From positions 62,001 through 126,000 of the forward strand of contig JNEN01000776.1 in NCBI GenBank assembly GCA_000697355.1: a DNA stretch of 64,000 nucleotides, written 5' to 3'. Every line of letters starts with the position of its first letter. Position 1 is the stretch's first letter. Below are positions 1-14,757 of this stretch, one piece after another. The translations under genes and the position numbers were made by a program. A model generated the notes under the pieces. The model did not search any database. It was not told the origin of the DNA and saw nothing but the letters and a program-made list of their open reading frames with translations. This stretch comes from Syncephalastrum monosporum B8922. Lineage: Eukaryota; Mucoromycota; Mucoromycetes; Mucorales; Syncephalastraceae.

Positions 1-1304
1 GAAGCGTCGTCAGGAAAAGCGTGAGGCTGCTGCGGCTGCGAAGTCCCAGAAGAACGGCAACGACAGTGACGACGATGAGGAAATGGAGGAGCAGGATGAT
101 GGCGTGGATGCCATGGAAATTGATACCACGGAGGCCGCCGCCGCCGCCCCCTCCTCAGATGAGTCTTCAGATGAAGAGGAGGAAGCAGAGGGCCAGGACG
201 CACAGGAACCCACTAAGGAAGAGGACGACGACTCGTCTTCTTCTGAGTCTGAGGACGAGGACGAGGGCGCCGAAACTAAGACTGGCGCACTGAGCCTGGG
301 TGGTTTTGACTGGTCCGGCCAAAAGACGCAGAATGACAGCGACTCAGACTCGTCCGACTCGGATGAAGAAGACAGTCAAAAGAAAAAGAAGAACAAAAAG
401 ACGCCCGTCGAGGACAAGACAGCGGAACTGGCTAGCAGCGCCCCACAGTCCGTGGCTGACTTTGAGCGACTGGTCGTGAGCTCGCCCAACTCGTCGTACA
501 TCTGGGTGAACTACATGGCGTACCAGCTTCAGCTCTCTGAAATCGAAAAGGCGCGCGCGATTGCCGAGCGCGCTCTCAAGACCATCAACTTCCGCGAGGA
601 GCAGGAAAAGAAGAACGTCTGGGTGGCGTTGATGAACCTGGAGAACACCTACGGCACCGAGGAGTCACTCGTGGACGTGTTCAAGCGCTCGTGCACGTAC
701 AACGAGCCCAAGGACATGTATCTCCAGCTCGCCAACATTTATGAGCGGAGCGAAAAGAAGGACAAGGCTGAGGCCCTGTGGAAACGTGCCCTCAAGGAGT
801 TTAGCCAAGCTTCGGATGTCTGGACACAGTACGCCAAATTCTGTCTGCAGCACGACAACGCCGAGGCCGCACGCGAGCTCCTGCAGCGATGCGTCAAAGT
901 CCTCCCTAAACACGAACGTAAGTTTTATTGGGATAAAATGGGTTTTAAGCAGATAAGTTAACCATCATCTCTTCCTCTTTGTAGACATCAAAACGATCAC
1001 GCGGTTTGCCCAACTTGAATACAAGCACGGTGAGCCCGAGCGCGGCCGTACCATCTTTGAGGGTGTCCTGAACAGCCACCCCAAGCGCCTGGATATCTGG
1101 AACATGTACCTCGACATGGAGATCAAGTTCTCCTCTCCCGAATCTGTGAACCGCCTCTTTGAGCGCATGACTGCCATGAAGCTCTCCTCCAAAAAGATGA
1201 AGTTTGTTTTCAAGAAGTGGTTGCAGTATGCCCAGCAACGCGGCTCAGAGGATGACGTGGAGCAAGTCAAGCAGAAAGCCACGGATTACGTCAACTCTTC
1301 TTAA
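1..1304 (+). CDS. RRP5: RRP5 rRNA biogenesis protein, C-terminal part (5' end outside window)
   Basis: Two exons are visible, 2-917 and 985-1304, joined by a 67-bp GT..AG intron; the reading frame is open through the left edge, so the N-terminal S1 repeats lie outside the window. The visible 411 residues start with a long acidic Ser/Asp/Glu linker and lysine-rich segment, followed by a run of HAT/TPR-like helical repeats (motifs such as IWVNYMAYQLQL, VWVALMNLENTYG, VWTQYAKFCLQ, LDIWNMYLDMEIK). This matches the C-terminal module of RRP5/PDCD11, the nucleolar factor needed for 18S and 5.8S/25S pre-rRNA processing, in which this module binds U3 snoRNP-associated pre-rRNA. The identification rests on repeat content and the acidic linker; the domain order agrees with the family. 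No anomaly is seen in the visible portion. Confidence 0.9.
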
Positions 1305-4207
<2,903 letters not shown>

Positions 4208-4238
4208 GTCAACACACACACCCCCATTTATTATCAAA

Positions 4239-6727
4239 CTAAACAGTCTTCTGCTTTTCCATCTGTCCCGCGGCCTTGTCGATCTTGTTAAACTGCCACT
4301 TCCACGCCGCGTTATAAAGGAACGGTCGCAGGTCAAACCGGTTGTCGTCGGGGCTGTAGGCCTCGGCGTGGTACGACGGCGTGAGCGTGGTGAGTTTGTG
4401 CCGGTTGATCGAATAGTAAAAGAAGAAGCGCTTGACCTTGGCCGCGACCTCGGTCGGGCGGAGGTGCTCGCCCCACTCGTGGATGAGCTTGTAAAACATC
4501 GAAAAGGGGCCGCACCGGTCGACTTTCCGCAGACGGCCGTACTGCGAAAGCTCGTCATAAGTCATGCCCATGTCCGCCTCGTCCGACTGCACGTAGTTGT
4601 GCGTGATCGGCTCTAATTCGGCGGTGGGTGTTGCGTGCAGGAAATCGCCGAGGACGGGCATGGCAAATTCGTGTTGAGCATATGCAATAAATCGCTTCAG
4701 GTCCGTCTTGCTAATCGCGCCAATCGGGTTCAGGTCTGCGCTGCTGCAGTCGTATTTGGTCAGGTAGCCGCGCAAGCTCTCGTCCACATTTGCGCTGCCG
4801 AGCACGAGCAAACCGCCGGGCTTGGACCGCGTCCACGGCATGAGCTGTGCAAACAGATACGCGAGCAACATGCGCAGCCGTGCTTGGATATTTTGAAGCG
4901 CCAGGTTCTCTGTGTTGGAGCCGCCGTGCACGCGGTACTGCGGCGTCTTGTTCGTGACGAGCGAGAACAGGCTGTGGATCGCCTGGACAACCGTGTCCAT
5001 GTTAAGGTCCACGTGATAGCTGCCAATCACGCCCGCGAGCACCTTGGCGCGCTCGCGCGTCTCGCGGCTTGAATTGGACGTGCCCATGTAGCAGGTGTAG
5101 AAGATGCGATTCGCAAACTCGGCGGGGTCCGTCGGCAGGTAGTCGCTGTCCTCTTCCTCGCAGGCCAGGCGACGCGCGTCCGCTATCACCTGAGCGTTCC
5201 CTTTGCCAGCCTCCTTGACGACGAGGCGGCACATGGACGCGACAATGACGGCTGTCGCACAACTGTCGATGCCACCACTCAGCGGCAAAAAGTAACCGGC
5301 CGTCTTGGATCGCCGCAAATAGTCCCAGAGCCAGCACGCGGGGCCCAGCGCAATCTCCTCCTCGGGCGAATGGTAGAACGGCAACTTTGGCTTGGTAGGA
5401 ATCAAATGCGTGTCTTCGTCCATGTCCGGGTGTGAGAGCGAGAACATGACATCTTCACGCTGATACGCCTCTGTGTGTGCGGCTTGGATGCCACGACTTG
5501 CGACGCGTGCACGGAAGGATCGCACGTCCTCGAGGTCCACGGTCGCGGTGACCACTTCCTTGAAGGGTTCTTAGTAGATAACTCTCTGTAGGATACTTAT
5601 GTTTGACGTACCACATCATGCAGCGAGAATTGCGAACCCTGTGCGATCACTTCGCCATTCATGACGACCATAGCACAACCGTCGTAGTACAGGCGGTCAC
5701 CATCACAACCTTGCTGGTTCGCGTACAGGTAAACACCACCGACCTTGGCCGTGGCCGCCTTGATGAGATCGATGCGCGTATTCAGCTTGCGCAGCTCATG
5801 GTGGCTGCCGCTGCTGTTGGTAAAGATCTCGACACCATCCAGGCCCAGCTCGATGTGAGGGCTACAGAAAAGCCTTTAGCAAACTAGAGTATATCACGTC
5901 ATGGATGCTGCTAACCTCTGAGGCGTGAAAAGCTCCTCGCATGTTTCGGCACCGATGCAAGTATCCAGCGTACTGACGACGGCGTCACCAAAAGGCACAG
6001 TGAACTATGAACAAAGTGAGCAGACAGAAAAAGGAGGACTTAGGATGAATAACCTACCTGGCCCGTGATCTCCTGGATCATGCGTGGCAGATAGTGCTTC
6101 TCGACCTTTCTGGGAACCCAGGGCGTAAAGAAACGCAGTTCGCGGTAGTTGCCATCATTGGCGAGGAACATCTTGGGTCGAATCAAGACGATCTTACCGT
6201 CGCATAAGATGACACGGCAATTGTATTTGACGGTTTTATGCATGACGGGCCTGCCACACATAGACGTCAATAATTCATTAATAGCGACTTCATTCTACTT
6301 ACATGCCAATGTCCAGGATCATATCCTTGGACTCTTCACGTTTGAGAATGGCAGCCAGGACTTCCCATGAATGCAGATAGGTATCGCCTAACAGTAAAAT
6401 AGGAAGTAAAGATTATAAATTTATACCAACGTGGATTTTCAGTATTTTTCGACGTACCCTCGAGAAAATGGTCATAACAGCCATAGCCACTGACATGGAT
6501 GTGAGCTGAGAGAGCTATGACGCTTTTTCCGGCTTACCTGACTTCGAGCTCGGGGCCTACGCGCAGTTTGGCGCCCTTCTCTTTGGCAATGCGAATACTC
6601 TCGACAATGCGCTCCAAATTGCCTTCGAAATCAAGAGCCCACTGGTTCAGGGAGCAAGTAGCAACGGTTATCCTGCCCGGTATTAGAGACAAAGCGTAAT
6701 GAACGAGGAGACATACAAATGACCCAT
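4239..6727 (-). CDS. QNS1: Glutamine-dependent NAD+ synthetase
   Basis: Eight exons (6727-6717, 6672-6538, 6489-6458, 6387-6303, 6250-6058, 6004-5916, 5861-5612, 5558-4239) give 704 residues, as expected for eukaryotic QNS1. The N-terminal nitrilase-type glutaminase has the Glu region (VGPELE), the Lys region ([10 protein letters not shown]) and the Cys region ([13 protein letters not shown]). The C-terminal ATP-dependent synthetase has the PP-loop [10 protein letters not shown], then [13 protein letters not shown] and [16 protein letters not shown]. The enzyme amidates nicotinic acid adenine dinucleotide using glutamine-derived ammonia, the last step of NAD+ synthesis. The first exon is only 11 nt (MGHL) and is required to obtain the conserved [17 protein letters not shown] start; its 44-bp intron is among the shortest here. 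Introns crowd the 5' half and the last exon is 1320 bp. Confidence 0.96.
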
Positions 6728-7393
6728 GGCACACGGACTATAGCAAAAGCAAAGCTGGTGGTGTTATGCACTTTCGGCGATGTTTTTTGAGCGCGCCAAA
6801 ATATTTCAGCCAATGAAATCCTAAAGATGGCGCGCAGCCCTTGATTGACATCACTATTAATTGATTTACCTACATGAAATATTGTACCTCGTCAAAGATA
6901 TTATGCAACTGTTATCAACTACGTTAATGCTAACCCCTCTGCTACTGTTGTTGAAGTGACAGAGCATTTATTGAACCGATTTTATGATCTTAAAAGTATC
7001 ACGCAGCACTGTTAATAACTTTATGAGACATGAATAGAATGTAACCTCTAAAAAAGCAGACTTTTATTCTATTGAAGGAAACAGCCCAGCTAAGATTGAG
7101 GAAACGGTACGTACAGGTAGTTCACTTGAGTCCAAGCGATTCACAAGAGGTATAAGTGATTCATTTCACTTCGAGGTCTGCGTACTTATTGGGTTTCCTA
7201 AGTTCTTCCTTTTTACTTGCGAACTATATAAATTTTTTTGACAGATAATCTATTACTACATCTCTGAGAGAGAGCGAACAGAAAAGCAGAAATCAGGCGG
7301 GCGGGTGGGTGAAAGACCGTAGCAAACCTCTCGTGTAATAAGTGAGTCCAGCGCTATGTTAGGACGTCACATGATAAAAAAAATATGTACTAA
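6728..7393. other. Upstream of QNS1, AT-rich spacer
   Basis: No coding region recognised. The first ~100 bp upstream of QNS1 are GC-richer, with two GCGCGC-containing blocks near 6790 and 6830 flanking a CCAAT-type box (AGCCAATGAAA near 6810) that could serve as its promoter; this is inference. The rest is AT-rich without structure. Confidence 0.4.
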
Positions 7394-8075
7394 TTATAAG
7401 TTGGATCGCTTTGCACAGCCTTTACGACAGCTGGATTTGTTTAGAACCGTGTTGTTTTTCTGCAGTTCATGCCGAGAGAATATTTCAAAGTTTGAACCAT
7501 GATCGACGATAACTTCTTGAATTTGTGTATGCTTCCGAAGTTGAGAAATAGAAAATCAGCATCCATTACAGTATCGGTACCGTACATCTCCAGATTATGT
7601 CCTACCTAATGAAAGAGCGAATGTCATTTGAATTCGTCGACGATTCGGCATAATCAAGTACAACCTGTCGAACTGGCTTGAAATTTACTTTAAGACGCCT
7701 GATCAAATCTACGAGACAATTGAAGATACAATAAGAAATTGAGTTCCTTTCTTTATTTTCTCACATACCAGTCATGTCTCCATCGACATTGGTAATATTC
7801 TGGAAATAATTTGAGCTATCCACATTTTGATCGCGTTTCCTCAGCTGTTCGTCGGCATTACATTGAGGAGAAATATAAATTCTCTTGCATCGGTTTTTTG
7901 TCATCAACCGATCGACCATGATTTGAAGCAATCTTGTTTTTGTTTGAAATGTTTCCGATGTCCTTGATTTTCTCGCGTAACCAATTGTCGTCATAGCGTG
8001 GTCATTCAGATGACGTTTGTATCCTTTGAAGCTGCTAAGAGGTAGAGACTCTAAAAACGCATTATTGAATGTCGT
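7394..8075 (-). pseudogene. Unrecognised coding fragment, probably a degenerate copy of a repeated fungal ORF family
   Basis: Open reading frame with protein-like composition: a first segment from about 8075 (or ATG at 7994) to 7769, a second exon 7708-7606 and a third segment from about 7545 to the stop at 7394-7396. Segment one contains TTIGYARKSRTSETF and KRIYISPQCNADEQL; exon two contains FKPVRQVVLDYAESS; segment three contains TQIQEVIVDHGSNFEIF. The first two are joined by a good GT..AG intron in phase. The third has no AG that keeps its best frame: the only nearby acceptor (GGAAG) shifts into another open frame ending SIHKFKK..RKTTRF. The upstream part stops at an in-frame TAA, so the N-terminus is missing or lies in an undetected exon. 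The style recalls uncharacterised multicopy proteins of Mucorales, but that is an impression from memory. No function is assigned. Confidence 0.5.
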
Positions 8076-9329
8076 TTATGTCTTTTATCTTTTTTTTTCT
8101 CACCAATATGTATATCCTTCAGTTTGTATAACCAACGACCGCGTAACGGTGTCGTTGACAAAGACGGGACAAGACGGGACAAGAGAAAGAGGGAAGGATT
8201 ACAGGACTAAGACGGGGTGTTAGGCACTACTCTACGCCTCCAGAAAAGGTACATACCGAACTGAGGATTATGAAACAAAGATCTAGACAATACAAGGGAT
8301 ATATGCCACAGTAGATAGGAACCATTCTGCAGGAGATTATATATCAAATGCTTCATCTTCACAATGGTCCAGGGACATACGAGGCAACCAGAAACAAGAA
8401 GCAGTAAGCAAGTGGAGCCGGTGAGATGTAACTCTACAACTGGAAGCGAAGTAGACGGATACAAAGATGCAGACAGAGATCAAGGACTTGGACTTGTACG
8501 AGAATCTTTAGGGGACTTCACAGGGAGATAAGATACGAGACAGAGACAAGAGAGGACTCGAAGAGAGTATAGCAAGATAATCTGATGTTATATGTGATAC
8601 AAAATAGAGGACTATTAATAAGGATGATGAAGGATATGAGATAAACGAGAAAGATGCTTGTTATGATATCGAAAGGGGAAGTGGTAGACAAAAGCAACAG
8701 TCATGCACAGAGAATAGGAAAGTGTACTCGAAGGGGAATGTAGTACGACTTATGACTGGCTGTTAGGTCATGATTTCATCATGTCCTTGGCGTGAATATG
8801 TTCTTTTACTCCAAGTATTATCTTGGCTGATCCAGCGTTCCAATATTGTTTTGTTTTGAGAGAGTGAACCGAATTGTTTTTGGAGAATACTGTGCTGAAT
8901 GTCTGCGGTAATAAACTGACGTACGATGTGGTCGTAGCTGGTCCATGGACTCAGGACCACCATTCTCATCAATAACATTTTCATATATGTGTGAGGGATG
9001 TGTGAGGGAGCGTGAGGGAGTGTGTGGGATGTGTGGGATGTGTGTGGGATGTGTGTGGGATGTTTGTGGGATGTTTGTGGGCCCTCACATCCCTCACACT
9101 CCCTCACACGTCCAAACAAATATTTACCCATGTCAAATGGTAAAGCATCAAAAAGACATCAATTTTGGCTGACCAATGGCATCATTTTCATTAACCAGTG
9201 ATATTGGTTTTGATTGGCTGTGACATTTCTTGTTGGCAGCACTGTATATAAAGTACAGGATAGTCGTATGGGCTATTGGGTATAATCACAAAATAAAGAT
9301 GAAACAAAGTAAAAGATAGATAGCATAGA
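8076..9329. other. Gene-poor spacer with minisatellite-like sequence
   Basis: No firm gene. Minus-strand 8990-8763 has an open frame of about 75 codons (contains DHIVRQFITADIQHS and KTILERWISQDN) that looks protein-like and may be another decayed coding fragment. A short tandem of ACAAGACGGG occurs at 8158-8182. Confidence 0.4.
8985..9112. repeat. GTGTGGGATGT / GTGAGGGATG minisatellite
   Basis: Degenerate tandem units of 9-12 bp (GTGAGGGAT, GTGTGGGAT, TTTGTGGGAT) run across this interval. They end in a short inverted stretch (CCCTCACATCCCTCACACTCC) at about 9081-9106 that can pair with the start of the array. Confidence 0.75.
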
Positions 9330-11569
9330 CTATTTAACGGGTGAGTCCAAAATAGCGTTTTCGCTGATAATGCTCGACGTGTCGAGCAAAGACGTTGTGG
9401 TGGTCGCTGTGGAAGACTTCCTTCGCTCTTGCTCCTCGTAGATTTTGATCCGCGTTTCCGCTTTATCCATGTCGACGAGCGCAACGAAGCCGAGCGGGAG
9501 CGCTTGGCAAATGGCACATACAATGAATCCTGTGCGCGTGTTCTGTGCAGCCTGGGTGATACCACCAATGACGGCAGGGCCAGCAAACTGTGCGATCTTG
9601 GAAGTGATGCCGAACAAGGCGAAAAACATGTTTTGCTTGCCTCCCGGGATGAGTTCGGACATCATCGTCTGAGAGTAGGCATAAAAGGGCGCACAAAAAA
9701 GGCCGAACCAGGCTTGATAGATCCACCATTCCGCGACGGTATGGAAGCCGAACTTCTCGGTGATTAGGCCGACACACCCCCACACCGGGATCGCCAGCGT
9801 GAGTCCGGTGGACCATTGCAGCATCGTCTTGGTCGAGAGGCGGAACCATTTCTGGATACCCAAGAAGGCGAGACAGCCGATGATCGAACAGGCAGCGTTC
9901 ACGAGGTTCATGTACGTCTGCAGAGGTCCGTTAAAGTTAGTCATGGCATTGATCAAAACGGTGGTAACGCTGTTGGTCGAGGTCACTGCGGTGGATAATA
10001 CAAAATAGCCGAGCAGAAATAAGAACGTTTGTGGGAGCCGCCGATGTTCTTGGAGTGCTTGGCCAACTAGCAGAATAAAGAGTCGATGAAGGGTGAGCAG
10101 CCATTTAAAATAAACTCAAATGTTCATCATACCTTTTATCCATCCATAGGTCCAATAGTTTGCTTTGGCTGGCAGAGGTGGCCCTGGTCTATGGCGCTGA
10201 AACACAAACCAGGGGATAGCAAATACAAGTTGGTAGGCGCCGCAGACGGCGGAGAAGATCGAGAGCGAATACTGTGGCAAATCATCCCAGGCCATATGAT
10301 AATAGTTGACGAGTGCGTACGTTACACCGATCAAAATAATGGAGAGCAAAAAGAACCCAATGTTGGAAAAGGCGGTGGAAATGGATGAAATGTGATTTCG
10401 TGCAATGGACTCGATATAGTCATAGTCGCTGGCTCTTGCCCGTCGCGCTGATCGTACCTCGGGCTCGTTCACGGCGAGTTGCGGGAAAAGTGCCCAATAG
10501 AACACAAGTGAGGCTCCATAAGCAACTTGGAATATGAGCCCGACCATCAGTGGTACACCCCAGTAGCTGCCTGAGGACGGGGAAAAGTTAATGCAGTACA
10601 CAGATATAATTTTAGTACAGGGTCCGTCCAGGGTTCTAAAGTGGTGAAACTTTGTGTAACTCACTTGCACTATCATCAAAAGCTAGAAAAGCCATCTGAG
10701 CCGCACAGGCAATCAGCGTGATCACCAGAAGCATATGCGAGCCATTGTTACCACAATCGGCGAGTGAGCCTAGACGAGTAATGAAGTCGTCAGCCTAGCG
10801 CTTGTTGATCAGAGGACGCGGTCCATCTTACCGATGGTGGTGAGTATGATCGCCTGTATGAGAGCATTCAGTCCATTATTGAGCAGCATAACGCTCTCGA
10901 CGCTGATTGTCGCCACACCCACTCGGGTATCACACGGCGTATCATTACTGCAGGCGACGTTGGCTGGATCAGTCGCCGCCGGGTTCCAGCCGCTCCGTAC
11001 GGCAAGATATTGAACCATGCTTGGAACGTACGAGTAATTGTTGATCTGGAGCATGAGAAAATTTAGTAACAGGCTGATGATGTACGATTAAGTTTTCCGC
11101 GCGTGCGCATATACACACGAGCGCATACATAGGCTGCTGCCGTCCTGTGTATTCAGGATATCAGCACGACGGCAGCTGGGCCAGTGAGCTGGCTGGCGTT
11201 CATATATGCATCACGTGTAGCGGTTGGTATATGTTTGGCTTACCCCGTTATTCTATTTATACAGTCATAATAGGAAGTTTCTTTGTTTGTGAGCAGTGCT
11301 GGTGTTGTGGTCTGGCTTAGATATGCCTAATCTTTTTCGTTTTGTACTTACGCCATTACTACAGCAAGACGTAAGTAACGATGTCATCCACAGTGTTGCT
11401 CAGATACTTGCTAGTAAAGATAATAGGACCAGCGTTCCCAGCGCGTCGTCTCGGGGATCTTGTCCCAATCATAATCGTGTCGTGCTGTGCCTGTTGCTGG
11501 AACTATCGCAGAGGTCTCTGTTGTGGCTGTTGCGTCTTCGGGATCGTTCGCGCGCCAAAGTCCGACCAT
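9330..11569 (-). CDS. Atg22-like major facilitator (vacuolar amino-acid effluxer family)
   Basis: Six exons, 11569-11412, 11358-11352, 11045-10832, 10769-10665, 10570-10133 and 10066-9330, give 552 residues. There are about 12 hydrophobic segments. Family-like motifs include the WSYYLYYNG start, SLADCGNNG after the first helices, and MMSELIPGGKQNMFFALFGITSK followed by FAGPAVIGGI in the C-terminal half, which is the Atg22 signature region (xELIPxGxExxFFxLFxIT, then GP). Atg22 exports amino acids from the vacuole after autophagic breakdown, but this subgroup may move other substrates. Two features are unusual: intron 1 has a GC donor (GCAAGT..TAG, 53 bp), and exon 2 is a 7-nt microexon (T AAT GGC) restoring YYNG. 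Without it, the frame hits TAG right after YYLY. Start codon chosen as the first ATG after upstream non-coding-like sequence. Confidence 0.82.
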
Positions 11570-13204
11570 AAAACGTGTATAAAGGAGGTGAGTAGGATGG
11601 AAGAGAAAAATGGAGTGGAAATAGAAAGAAGAGAAAAGAGAAAAAGCGATAAAAGGATTGCGGCACAAATAAAGTGTGTGTATGGTGAGAATGGGACAGA
11701 GACCGTGCCTACTCCTGTGCAGAACGGGCAGCGGCGCCTTTTTTCTTTCACCGCAGATCGCATGCAGCAGCTGCATTTTTTTTCGCATTCCTTTTTTTTC
11801 AAAGCCGATTGCATACGCGCTTCAGCCACATAGTCTCATGTGGCCAAGGTAAACAACATTCAGTCAGGATCAACAGGCCGACCCTTTTTTTGAGGACACA
11901 AATGGATTTTGTGGATGTGATACAGTGCTGCCAAGGAAAGAAAAACCATAAAGCAACCAGAGGGCTGTGTCTGACATGACAGCACCAGCCTCGAGGATCA
12001 TTGCAATATTTCATTGAGACGTGTATATTGTGTAGCGTCTTGATCCGAGTGGCTGGCGCATTATGAGAGGAGTAAGAATCTTCTTGATATGGCCGCTTTG
12101 TCTTTTAGAGTGTGTCCGTTACGCTTGTATCACCTGTTGCTGAACGCCTATTTTTTTGCGGATCTCCAATTGGAATACGTCATATGAGGCTTTTGTTTAA
12201 TATGAGATAGAAAATTGCATAGTTGACGATGTCGACCAGTCGTATAACCATAGTCTTCTTACTGTTTCCAGCTTGATTGCATGTCCATGAGACAATGCGA
12301 GTCTCAGCTGTATAAAGACCAGTAAAGACAGTGCTAGGCGATGCATGGCAGTAGTTGCTTTTCGTCAATGCGTCGGAGGATGATGACCTCAGCTGACACA
12401 CGTCGCAGGCATGTTCATACTTTAAGTTGACGCGTTGGCAGAGCCTGCTGGTGCACCGGAGAAAAAGGAGTAGTATACAGACCGACTGCAACTGTTATGT
12501 TTATTATTGCTTACAGACAGCAATGATAATGATACGTCTTACAACAGGTGATGTTTGGGGCACATGCGCCAGTAGTTTTACAATGCAGAATATGTTTGTC
12601 AAAAAATTGGACTCTGAAAATGCCCCCGAATACATAGGTAGTACTAGAGCTACAAATAGCGGATATCGTGGTAAAGCTGTGGCATATTTATATAGTATCT
12701 TTTGTCAAATAATAGCGCCGTCCATTGTTTTAAGAAATCAAGGTTAAGATAAACATTTGAATATAAATCAGCGCCAAGTACGAGGATCCTATTTCTCAGC
12801 CTCTTGCTCTCATCGATGACATTGGTATTAGTAGAATTAGAGTTGTGTGTAGTAGAAAGAGCGCATACGTGATGTGTGATCCACCGCCCGCTTACGCGTA
12901 CCGATAGCAACTATAGAATAACGACGATCTCTACCATAAGATGGCAGCGGTAGTAAAGTATAGTGATGAACTTCTCTATCAAGAGCTGTCCCATGAAAGT
13001 ACAAACCGAATAATGAAAAAATAAATAAATCCATGACAATACGTGACAGGCAATGCCGGTAAAATAGGCTGGCTGCTGAGGTATAAGCGAGCGATATGTG
13101 TATGTGATTCGCCTAGAGCCCCGATGAATTTAGGGTCGGGATTTGAAACGTGGTTTTGACTTTGTCGAAGGTGGCAAGTGTGAGTTCCTCCTTTTTCATC
13201 CACC
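11570..13204. other. Intergenic spacer, Atg22-like to eS1
   Basis: Head-to-head gap of about 1.6 kb. I see no supported coding frame, only scattered short open frames with poor composition. The right part holds the eS1 promoter; no RNA gene was recognised. Confidence 0.5.
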
Positions 13205-14314
13205 ATGGGTACGTGAACATATACATCCATCCATCCATCCATCCATAGTAGAGTAGGGGATGGATCCATTCACCACAGCATGCTAACCCTTGCCGTCTTC
13301 CTTTCTAGCTGTTGGCAAGAACAAGTACGGTTTCGATCATATACGCCATTCGCTCATCCAACCACGATCATTAACCCCATTCGCTCTCCCTTTTCTTTTT
13401 CAAACATAGGCGTCTTAGCAAAGGAAAGAAGGGCTTGAAGAAGAAGGTGTAAGTGCCAAACAAAGAGGCCCTAGGCAAAAGTGCAGATTATTCATACGCT
13501 CGTTCATCAGTGTCGATCCCTTCACCCGCAAGGATTGGTACGACCTCAAGGCCCCCTCCATGTTCGAGGTGCGCCAGGTCGGTAAGACTCTGGTCAACCG
13601 CACCCAGGGTCTTCGTAAGTATCTACTAGAAAAGACATAATCGTAAGTGACGGATGACTTATCGTCATCATAGACAAGGCTTCCGACTCCCTCAACGGCC
13701 GTGTTGTCGAGGTCTCCCTCGGCGACCTGTCCAAGGATGAAGCGCGCGCTTTCCGCAAGGTCCAGCTGAAGGTTGACGAGATCCAGGGCAAGAACTGCCT
13801 GACCAACTTCTACGGTATGGACATGACCTCGGACAAGCTTCGCTCGATGGTCAAGAAGTGGCAGTCCCTGATCGAGGCTTTCGTCGATGTCAAGACCACC
13901 GACGGTTACCTCGTCCGTCTGTTCTGCATTGCCTTCACTTCGCGCCGTCGCAACCAGGTCAAGAAGACCACCTACGCTCAGAGCTCGCAGATCCGCCAGA
14001 TCCGCCGCAAGATGTTCGATATCATGACTGAGGAGTCTGTCTCTTGCGACCTTAAGGAGCTTGTCACCAAGCTCTCCAGCTCTGCCTCGAGCAGCGCCCA
14101 GGACGCCATCGCTGTCCGCATCGAGAAGTCCTGCCAGAACATCTACCCTCTGCAGAACACCTACATTCGCAAGGCCAAGATCCTCAAGGCCCCCAAGTTC
14201 GATGTCTCTGCTCTGCTTGCCCTTCACGGTGGTGCTGCTGCTGCTGGCGACTCGGATGTCGGCGCCAAGGTCAACAAGGAGTTTGTCGAGCCCCCGATTC
14301 AGGCCTCTGTCTAA
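13205..14314 (+). CDS. RPS1: 40S ribosomal protein eS1 (S3a)
   Basis: Five exons, 13205-13208, 13309-13324, 13410-13448, 13511-13614 and 13674-14314, give 267 residues. The start reads [24 protein letters not shown], matching the conserved eS1 N-terminus, followed by [34 protein letters not shown] and [18 protein letters not shown]. It is a structural protein of the small subunit near the mRNA exit. The first coding exon is ATGG only and the second 16 nt, so the 5' end cannot be found from open frames alone. Intron 1 holds a run of five to six CATC repeats (about 13226-13247). Codon use is C/T-ending and strongly biased, as for a highly expressed gene. An A18 run follows at 14359. Confidence 0.97.
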
Positions 14315-14536
14315 AGAAAATGTCAATAAAAAATAGCATCGTTCTTGCCACATTATGCAAAAAAAAAAAAAAAAAATTGAATTCTTGGGTTTTTTTGGGT
14401 AATTCGATCAGTAGCATGGGCTTCTACGCCCAACATGGGTAAGGGGACCGAGTCTTTGAACCCCGAACAAACAGACAACATTTTCCGGGCCAACTCTGCC
14501 TTTAGTCCCGCCCTCTTTGCCTTTCCCTTCCCGACT

Positions 14537-14725
14537 ATGTCGTTTTTAAACAAAATAATCGACAAGGCCAAACACCACACAGAAGAAAAGCCTTCACCAC
14601 AGCAGAACCAAGCGCAACAGCAGCAGCCTCATCAGCAGCCAGGTGCTTCGCCACGCCGGTCTTTCTTTGGCATACACACACCTCACTCCTCCCCCTCCTC
14701 TTCACACGAACCGCAAAACCAACAG

Positions 14726-14757
<32 letters not shown>

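Noticed and set aside
8158..8182. CRISPR-like or regulatory direct repeats (ACAAGACGGG)
   Set aside because: Only two to three adjacent copies with no spacers; ordinary short tandem repeat in a eukaryotic genome.
8990..9130. Open frames of His/Thr/Ser-Pro repeats across the minisatellite
   Set aside because: They are translations of a low-complexity tandem repeat, not a gene.
12427..12747. 106-codon plus-strand open frame
   Set aside because: No family-like motif, unbiased codons, no splice-consistent extension.
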